DNA from: Chloromonas sp. AAM2
Taxonomy: Eukaryota; Chlorophyta; Chlorophyceae; Chlamydomonadales; Chlamydomonadaceae
Length of the DNA stretch: 26,512 nucleotides
Direction: 5' to 3'
NCBI GenBank assembly: GCA_004335635.1
Contig: QAXH01000476.1
Span: 5,722-32,233, forward strand
Below the pieces are notes generated by a model. The model did not search any database, was not told where the DNA came from, and saw nothing but the letters and a program-made list of their open reading frames with translations. Below are positions 20,056 to 26,512 of this stretch, in pieces. The position numbers and the translations under genes are program-made. Each line of letters opens with the position of its first letter. Within the stretch, counting starts at the first letter, position 1.

Positions 20056-20242
20056 CCCCAGCCAGTCTAACGACACTCCCTGCCCGGTATGCCATGAGCA
20101 TCCGGAGCAGTTCTGGCAGTTCCAGTGCGGTCACAAGATATGCAGAGTGTGCGGCGACACAGTGCTGGCACAGCATAGGAATCAAAAGCGCTGCCCAATG
20201 TGCCGGACGGCCGTGACCGCACTGATCCGGCGGTTTGATTGA
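20003..20242 (+). CDS. RING finger segment directly downstream of the beta-trefoil ORF
   Basis: One frame after the trefoil stop, an open segment encodes a compact RING: CPVC, then CGH (QFQCGHKIC), CRVCG, and RCPMCR, ending RRFD and TGA at 20240-20242. Spacing fits C3HC4 E3 ligases. The frame is open from 20003 but has no ATG before the RING, so it must join an upstream exon or start. Joining from GTGAGC at 19941 to an AG at 20021 or 20069 would keep phase 0, but would cut out the last trefoil repeat. A one-base frameshift near 20050 would instead fuse the complete trefoil to the RING. Which of these is real cannot be decided from this sequence. Confidence 0.65.
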   Translation, partial: CLCLAKTRGNAGTSSRPNPSQSNDTPCPVCHEHPEQFWQFQCGHKICRVCGDTVLAQHRNQKRCPMCRTAVTALIRRFD

Positions 20243-20828
20243 AAAATGAGCGGACTACTCAACCAGATCAACACTGTGTTGCTATTGATGATGTTGCACA
20301 GTCACTTTCTTTTTAACATGACATTAATTTCGTGATATACGCTTACAGTCTGATGTAGGAAATGTGTGAGCTTTGTGCTAGCAAGGCCTGCAAGGGCCCG
20401 CTTGTTGCTCAGGACAGCGTCCTCCTCATATCGTGCATGCTGCTAGGAGAATGTGGCACATGTCAAGATGAAGGACTGTCTATTCGCTTAATGCGGCGTG
20501 CCGTGTCAGGCAAGTTGTACGAACGCAACAACTGGGTGTGGTCTGGCTGCTCGTGAAGGACTTGTGTTTCCGCCTAAGGGCATGTGTCTGGCCTTACCCC
20601 TTTCAACTTATTTGTATGCATGAACATTCTATATGCGACCATTGCATGAGCCTGGAACATTGACTTTCTGACCTAGGCCCAGATTGCAGTGGTTGTGTAT
20701 GATCAGAAGTGGTGCGAGACCACTGTCCTTCGCTACTGGTCCAGGAATTCAATGTACTCTGCAGCATATTAATGTCCTGGCCTGCTCTGGCCATTGACGT
20801 CTGCCTGGGCTGCTTGTTAGGATTTCTG
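20243..20828. other. Intergenic; no gene seen
   Basis: A 64-codon + strand frame at 20362-20556 has five cysteines but no spaced zinc motif; I do not support it. Nothing else is recognised. Confidence 0.3.
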
Positions 20829-20905
20829 GGCAACAGCATCGTGGCATGAGTTTAATGACACGCTGGGGTTTGGTACAGCATGCGAGCTTGATGGCACACC
20901 TTTAC
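20829..20905 (+). pseudogene. Partial duplicate of the first exon of the downstream gene
   Basis: 77 bases match 21718-21795 with three substitutions (all transitions) and a one-base deletion (CATCG for CACTCG). The matching part of the real exon encodes WHEFNDMLGFGIACELDDTP. Homology stops abruptly on both sides. The copy lies about 890 bases upstream in the same orientation, so it is a truncated segmental duplication rather than a processed copy. Confidence 0.85.
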
Positions 20906-21390
20906 CCCGCCATTTGTCACCTTGCTCAGGGTCAGTCAGGGCGGTGTTCACTAAGCATGTCCTGTGGTGGCTACCTCAATGCATCCAAAACACTTGGCTT
21001 GTACTGCTTTGCACAGCCTGCCACAAAAAAGCCCAGACGGTCAGAAATAAACATAACGCAACACACTTGCAGGTGTGGCATAACAGTGCGGCACACCCAA
21101 ACACTTGCAGTCACACCAATCAGTCGCGTGCGGTTCAAATCCGGGTGTCGGCGGGGTTTTCGAGCTTAGTACCAGCAGGCCAACACGAACTTTGAACTTC
21201 TTTCACAGGGTAGGTCCAGGCGGTACACATCCCGACCCGTGTCATGTGGCGGCTTCCCTGATGTAACATTGCCTTTATCAGTCGCGTGCGCACGCAACAA
21301 AGCAGCTCAACAGCAGGTAGAGGCAAATGTACGTGTAGATACCAAAAGCAGGCTACGCAGCTGATGTGAACTTCAGTCAGCGATGGTCTA

Positions 21391-21446
21391 AACTGGTGAT
21401 TAGTGCCACACTGAACTGGTGATGAGTGCCACACTGACCTGGTGAT
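21391..21446. repeat. 23-bp tandem repeat, 2.4 copies
   Basis: AACTGGTGATTAGTGCCACACTG is repeated head to tail, with ATGAG for TTAG-type changes in the second unit and a partial third ending CTGGTGATG. It is upstream of the nine-exon gene and has no known role. Confidence 0.8.
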
Positions 21447-21671
21447 GCTGTGGCCTGTGTTGATTGAACTGCCAGCTGCCCAGCTGCCGAGCCACCCAGC
21501 TCATGGCTATCCAGCTGCCTGCTGTGCTGGCTACAGTTTGCAGACTATTGGCTGTTTGCTTGCCATCATATACTGCTATGCTGCCAATGTTGCGCTTTGC
21601 TGTGCCGAGCTTCCAACTTTCGTTTCGTTCGTGTAGTCAAGGCATGGCATGCGCGAGAGCGAGCATAGTCG

Positions 21672-24600
21672 ATGCAATGTGCATGCAAGATAGTTGAACT
21701 TTTGAATACGTGGCAGTGGCAACAGCACTCGTGGCATGAGTTTAATGACATGCTGGGGTTTGGTATAGCATGCGAGCTTGATGACACACCTTTACGAGCC
21801 ATCTCGAATGCTGGTGGCCTCATCGGTTTGTCAATGCCATCGTCTATAAGTGCATCAGCAAGCTGCGTGGTCAGCTCTGAGCAGCAACCTTCCGCAGTTT
21901 CTCAGGCAGTTGAGCCACCATGCCAGGCTCCCGAGAGCAAGGGTATAGTGGTAAGTTGTGAAGGGTGGTGGGCGCTGGTATGTAACCGCCAACTGCTCTC
22001 TCTCGCTCCTCACACCAACTCTTATGCGGCTACAGCCCCACAACAAAGACACTGCGATAGCTCGCTTATCTGCAAAGCTTTATCCTCAAACTTTACTCCC
22101 ATCACGACCAAGGATGGGTAACGCTCTGGCTGGCCTGCGCGCAGCGGGGCGACACACGGGCAAAGTGCGCACTCTTCCGAAAACTCCTACTCAAGAGGAA
22201 TCTGGTGAGGACAACGCATTAGCGTGCAGCACATCTCATGCATCCCTCCTGGCTCATGTCTTGCCCATGCAGCCCATGCAGACCTTGCGAAGCAACCATG
22301 TCCTATTGCCCATGCAGACCTTGCAACTCATATCTAGGCCTCATCCAAGCGTGTGCAATTGATGCTTGAATCAATATTCTGGCAAGCCAGGGAGGTCTTG
22401 CTCTCGCCTAGACCATGCCTTTGTTCTCCATGCACATCAAGCTAACAGGGTTAGCGCCTTGCACAGTTCTCACATGGGCTTTGCCGCAGCAAGCGTCCCA
22501 TGCAACCGGTGATTTGCTTTGTTATGCTGCAGATGTGATATCCAGAATCGTAGCCCAAGAGCAGGCAAGGATGCGTGACCTACCAAGCCCGGAGGAACTG
22601 AATACCAAGGATCTACCCTTGGATCAGTTGCTGGCCAAGATCTCATCAGCCATCACACCTCACCCTTTGGACGTCTCCCGGGGTGCTCCGCACCCTGATA
22701 ATCAGCAGGTACCAATAGATTTGTTCTGACGTGTATTCGCTCTTGCATACACCGGTTGACCAGTCTACGTATCAAGAGAGCACGTTCCCATGCACATGCA
22801 CTTGACCCACTGCAGGACAGTGCAGAGATGTGATGGTCATGCCATCATGTCATGTGCTGCTTTACATCAAGAGCCCTTACATCCACTCGGCACCAGCGGC
22901 ATGCACATGTGCTTGTCCCAATTTGCTATGAACCTGCACTCAGCACAAGATTATCAGCATCATCGTTCTGAGACTGATGTTGGCATGCAGTTATACTTCA
23001 GCCACGCAACAGCATTTTGCACGCCATGCACATCACCAGCTTGTCCAACTCACGTGCATGGGTGCGTCAGCCGAGTCAAGGAAGATGGCTGGTTTCCGCC
23101 TGCTGTATCTCGTTACCATTTTGAGTGATCATGCCTGGCATGTGACCACGCAACATTTCTTTGCATGACACGGCTGAATATTACCTTTTCCCAACTGTTC
23201 ACGTGCAGTCAGCCAAGGCACACGAATTTACAACTCCCAACCAGCCATCGCGTGCCAGTCAGCATCAAGCCAGGGGAGCGAGTGAAGGCACCTCAGTGCA
23301 GATGTCTGCCAGAGACCGAAACATACCCATACCAGAGTACCGCCCGTCAGGTCAGTAGCACATGGGGAGGAGCACGTGGCATAGCTTACATGGCACATGG
23401 AGCACATGCTCCATGGGGCACGGGGCATAGGGCACATCGGGCCCGCGGCACAGGGTGGCATGCGCACGTGGCGCAGGGAGCACAGGGCATGTGAAGCACA
23501 TGATGCAGGGCACATGGAGTTCACATGGTGCAGGACACATGGAGTACAGAGCATGTGCCACGTGTCATATGACGCATGGGGCACATGGAGAACAGAGCTT
23601 GTGCCACGTGTCATGTGACATATGGGGCACATGGAGCACAGAGCTTGTGCCACGTGTCATGTGACACATGGGGCACATGGAGCACAGAGCATGTGCCACG
23701 TGCCATATGACATATGGGGCACATGGCGCACAGAGCATGTGCCACGTGTCATATGACACATGGACACATGGGGCACATGAAGCACAGAGCATGTGCCACG
23801 TGTCATATGACATATGGAGCACATGGAGAACAGAGCTTGTGCCACGTGTCATATGACACATGGGGCACATGGAGCACAGCATGTGTACAACCTGGCACAG
23901 GGCATATGGGTCGTGGAAGGGGTGATTCATCAATTGAGGGACAATCAGCCATCCACATGAATAGTGTGGTACGGTTATTGTTCCCATTGGTTAAAGCAAC
24001 CCCAAACAGGTGCTTATGCTCAAGGTGAGACTGGTTTGTTCAGTCTTGAGTCTTCTCGACTGTGTCACAAACAGGGTTCAGTACCACCTGACTGCTGCAG
24101 GCTTATCTGCTGAGGAACTAGCACAGCGGCAGGGCAGATCGAAGTCCAGTCCCAGCGCATCAGATGCAGAAGTGGGGAGGGTGCAGGTGAGGGTGGCAGT
24201 TACACATGTACTGCACGTGTACTGCACGCGTACTGTATGTGTACTGCATGTGTACTGCACGTCCTTCTGACCTGAAGGTGCCCTTCCGTTGCCCTTCAGG
24301 GTTTGTCAGGACGGTCTGCAGGGCCTGCCAGCATCTGCCTGGCTTGTTCACGATGCCCAATGGGCACAACTCAACTGTTGCCCTTGTAGTCCTTTCCCCG
24401 TTGAGCAGTCCTGCCCAGACGGGAGGCCTTGTCCAACTGTATCAAGAGCGCAAGCTGTAATAACTGTCCAACTGTAATAACTGATGCCACAAAAACAACG
24501 CAACAATCACAACAATGACAAGTCGACCGCCCCACTGCCACCGCACAGGCCTTTGTTCTGCGGGAGGTGTTGGAGGCCAAGAATGCAGCTGAGGCTCAGG

Positions 24601-25835
24601 GGACTCCTCTTGACCTCTCGCCCTTCACACAAGCGTGAGTTTTGTGTGCACCAGGCTCTAAGAATTGCTTTGATTGTCTTGTGGTTTGGTGCGTGTCAAG
24701 CCATCATCCTTACCCGGAATGCAGTCTGCATTCGCTTCTACACTGTGCCCTTTTGATCAAAAACAAGTATGGGCATCGTGACACTGGCCAGCAGGCTGTA
24801 GCAAGGAGAGGCAGGGGTGCCCCACTCTCAACTTGGAACCATGTTGCTAGTGATGACATTCGTACTTTGCACCCTGCTACCAGTGAGCTTTCTTTGCTTA
24901 ACAATTGTCAGGCGCGTAATTCTTGGAGGGATATTGTGTCTGGCTTCAGTACCATGGGTTGAACCATGAAAAGCCATGTAATGATGATGATGATGATGAT
25001 GATGCCATGTCCGGACTGAGTGCACCAGGAATACGAAGACCACCAGCGGCATTAAGCACAGATGCAACCAAGCCGTGCTTGAGACGCTGACGCTGGCGCG
25101 ACTGCTCTTCTGAGATTTTGCTTGACCCACTATGCTACGATGATTCGATACCATGTATAGCTGCCACACTACTTGATCTTGCTTGACCCACCTCAGGTAC
25201 AATGCCGATCCTGCTAAGCTCGAGGTTCTGTTCAAGCACTGCGCCGTTCCCCTGATGGGCCGAGTCAAGACCTTTGGACATGAGTATGCCTTCGCCAGGC
25301 CACCACCCTGGTGGATGCCTCACAAGAGCAAGGTGGGTCCATTGCGCCACCCTGCATGCGACAACACCATGCGACCAGAGCGTGCAACCCATATCACATG
25401 ACAATGAACTAGGCAGTTTGGATGCCGCAAAGAGCAAGGTGATACGCATGACGGTGGGACCATCATTTATTTATTTGTTTATGCGTCGAGCAATCGTGTA
25501 AGGAAGTCGCTGCTGAACAAACTTGCAGTTAGTTTAGGCTGGGCAGACTAGTCTAGGCGGTGGTGGCATTACCAATCAGGCTGGGTCTGCATTCCAAACA
25601 CGCGCTTGATTGAGCGCAAGTTATGGCAGTGCGAACAGCGCATTTGAGAAACAGCAACTTCTGGATGCTGTGCCAGCTTTCGGTTTGCACTTGTTTGCTG
25701 CAGGCCATGTACAAGTCAGAGCAGGCTGTTCTTGAAGCAAGCAACCCTGGAAGCAGCCAGAGGCGAGGGGAGCTGCCACCAGCATTCAGGCAACGCAGAG
25801 AGGAAATACTACCATCGAAGGATGCACCTACTTGA
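21672..25835 (+). CDS. Nine-exon gene, conserved-looking protein of unknown function
   Basis: Exons 21672-21950, 22036-22204, 22533-22708, 23209-23350, 24010-24024, 24044-24186, 24549-24634, 25197-25332 and 25704-25835 join in phase to 1,278 bases (425 residues, TGA stop). All introns are GT-AG. The protein is Ser/Pro/Gln-rich and probably disordered in its first half, with a short helical stretch (VISRIVAQEQARMRDLPSPE). It then has a folded-looking C-terminal half: LLDCVTNRVQYHLTAAG, LSAEELAQRQG, FVLREVLEAKNAAEA, LEVLFKHCAVPLMGRVKTFG and a striking ARPPPWWMPHK. I do not recognise the family. The fifth exon is only 15 bases (GAYAQ); it keeps phase but is optional. The start may lie in an earlier exon, since the first exon could be entered from an AG near 21716. 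Introns carry a satellite and microsatellites. Confidence 0.7.
23370..23900. repeat. 46-bp palindromic satellite (7 regular units plus degenerate flank)
   Basis: GTGCCACGTG or its variant recurs at 23555, 23601, 23647, 23693, 23739, 23793 and 23839. Spacing is 46 bases except for one 54-base unit with an 8-base insertion. Each unit centres on TGTCATATGACA, a perfect palindrome, extended by CCACG...CATGG to a near-palindrome of about 30 bases, and contains CACGTG. Degenerate units extend left to 23370. The array fills the intron between exons 23209-23350 and 24010-24024. Because 46 is not a multiple of three, the open frames through it are artefacts. Confidence 0.92.
24207..24261. repeat. 11-bp tandem repeat, 5 copies of TGTACTGCACG
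   Basis: Five units of 11 bases, differing at one to three positions (TGTACTGCACG, CGTACTGTATG, TGTACTGCATG). It lies just after the donor of exon 24044-24186, in the next intron. Confidence 0.9.
24981..25004. repeat. (ATG)8 microsatellite
   Basis: Eight uninterrupted ATG triplets in the intron between exons 24549-24634 and 25197-25332. It encodes nothing in the gene model. Confidence 0.95.
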
Positions 25836-26331
25836 GACTTTGTACAGTCTTTCTGGGGACCAGCCTTGACCACCATTGCTTAACCAACTCAGAATTGCTT
25901 GAGAACCACCCATTTAACACACCTGTTATCAATTGCAGACAACGCGTACATTCAATAGCTCTCGACAACGGCTACCTGCTTGGCCAGACTTGTAGCTTGA
26001 CTCCTCAGGCTGTAGAGATTCAATCCAAGTGGTTACAGGCACCCACCCCAAGATACGTCACCGTCTGACAGGACACAAGGTTATTTGTCACACTCGCGCA
26101 CAGCCGTTCCCAGCCCCTTCTGCATGTTCTCCTTTCTTCTTATTGGGTGTTGACTTGCTCACAAGGTCAAATCCACTGCTGTCTAACAAGAGACAAATGT
26201 ACCAAACCAAGGAACACTGGCACGCAGTATCAGCATCGCGCATGAATGCCGCACGTGCACAGGGCTTTCGTCATTGCATGTCCTTGTGTGTGCGTACCAA
26301 GTGCAGTCCTGAATGGGCTGGCATGAGATGA

Positions 26332-26496
26332 TGGAAGAATCTGCAAGGTGGGATGCTTGAACGGAATGCTCAGAAACATATTCAGCAACTCAGCCACTTT
26401 GTGCCATCACCCTCAAAGCCATATCAGGGCCAAAGCCATACAGTTTCTGGCCCGTCTGGCCGATCGTCACCGCTGCACAGCCTTCCTAGCTTGTAA
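26332..26496 (+). CDS. Terminal exon of an unidentified + strand gene
   Basis: A frame open from 26332 to the TAA at 26494-26496 reads GGMLERNAQKHIQQLSHFVP and then a Ser/Pro/Gly-rich tail ending PLHSLPSL. Earlier stretches in the region (LDNGYLLGQTCSLTPQ near 25960, and RQMYQTKEHWHAVSASRMN near 26190) may be upstream exons, but I could not fix their junctions. The gene lies after the stop of the nine-exon gene, so it is either a separate short gene or more exons of a longer isoform. No family recognised. Confidence 0.35.
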   Translation, partial: WKNLQGGMLERNAQKHIQQLSHFVPSPSKPYQGQSHTVSGPSGRSSPLHSLPSL

Positions 26497-26512
26497 CGAC
26501 CGGCACTGGTTT

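Noticed and set aside
21119..21170. GGTTCAAATCC resembling a tRNA B box on the + strand
   Set aside because: The T stem pairs poorly and no acceptor stem or A box was found.
23385..24028. Many overlapping Cys/His/Met-rich frames on both strands that look like zinc-finger or metallothionein proteins
   Set aside because: They are translations of the 46-bp satellite, whose unit length shifts frame each repeat.

Overview
This is nuclear DNA from a eukaryote. Coding sequence sits in short exons separated by GT-AG introns of about 90 to 1,000 bases, and exon reading phases can be followed across many junctions. No prokaryotic operon or ribosome-binding signal is visible. An in-frame TGA at a selenocysteine site implies an organism with selenoprotein machinery, which argues against land plants and most fungi. 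A green alga or similar photosynthetic protist fits best, but this is inference and no plastid or lineage marker was seen.

Layout. Positions 1-104 are a minisatellite. On the + strand, 173-4262 is a gene (5' end outside the window) for a protein with two HEPN-type R-N-x3-H motifs and a C-terminal RING finger. Positions 4263-9700 are mostly gene-poor, with an isolated PUS3-like pseudouridine synthase exon at 5223-5340 (-), weak candidate exons and repeats. On the - strand, 13792-9888 reads as one eight-exon gene of about 600 residues: ubiquitin-like start, near-canonical ubiquitin ending LRLRGG, linker exons, then an iodothyronine-deiodinase-like domain with in-frame TGA in the motif GSYS-U-PPY. 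Positions 14000-17300 are intergenic and hold a family of terminal-inverted-repeat elements, one carrying a 100-residue ORF. A kinesin-light-chain-type TPR gene at 18518-17440 (-) is broken by frameshifts.

Further right, 19582-20055 (+) is an intact fascin-like beta-trefoil ORF, followed immediately in another frame by a RING finger (to 20242). Positions 21672-25835 (+) form a nine-exon gene of unknown function (about 425 residues, all phases consistent) whose introns carry a 46-bp palindromic satellite and smaller tandem repeats. A fragment of its first exon is duplicated at 20829-20905. The last 600 bases hold the start of, or part of, another + strand gene.

Three loci relate to ubiquitin: HEPN-RING, the ubiquitin-deiodinase fusion, and the RING next to the beta-trefoil. 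Whether they work together cannot be told from sequence. All exon models were made by eye, without transcript data or database searches.
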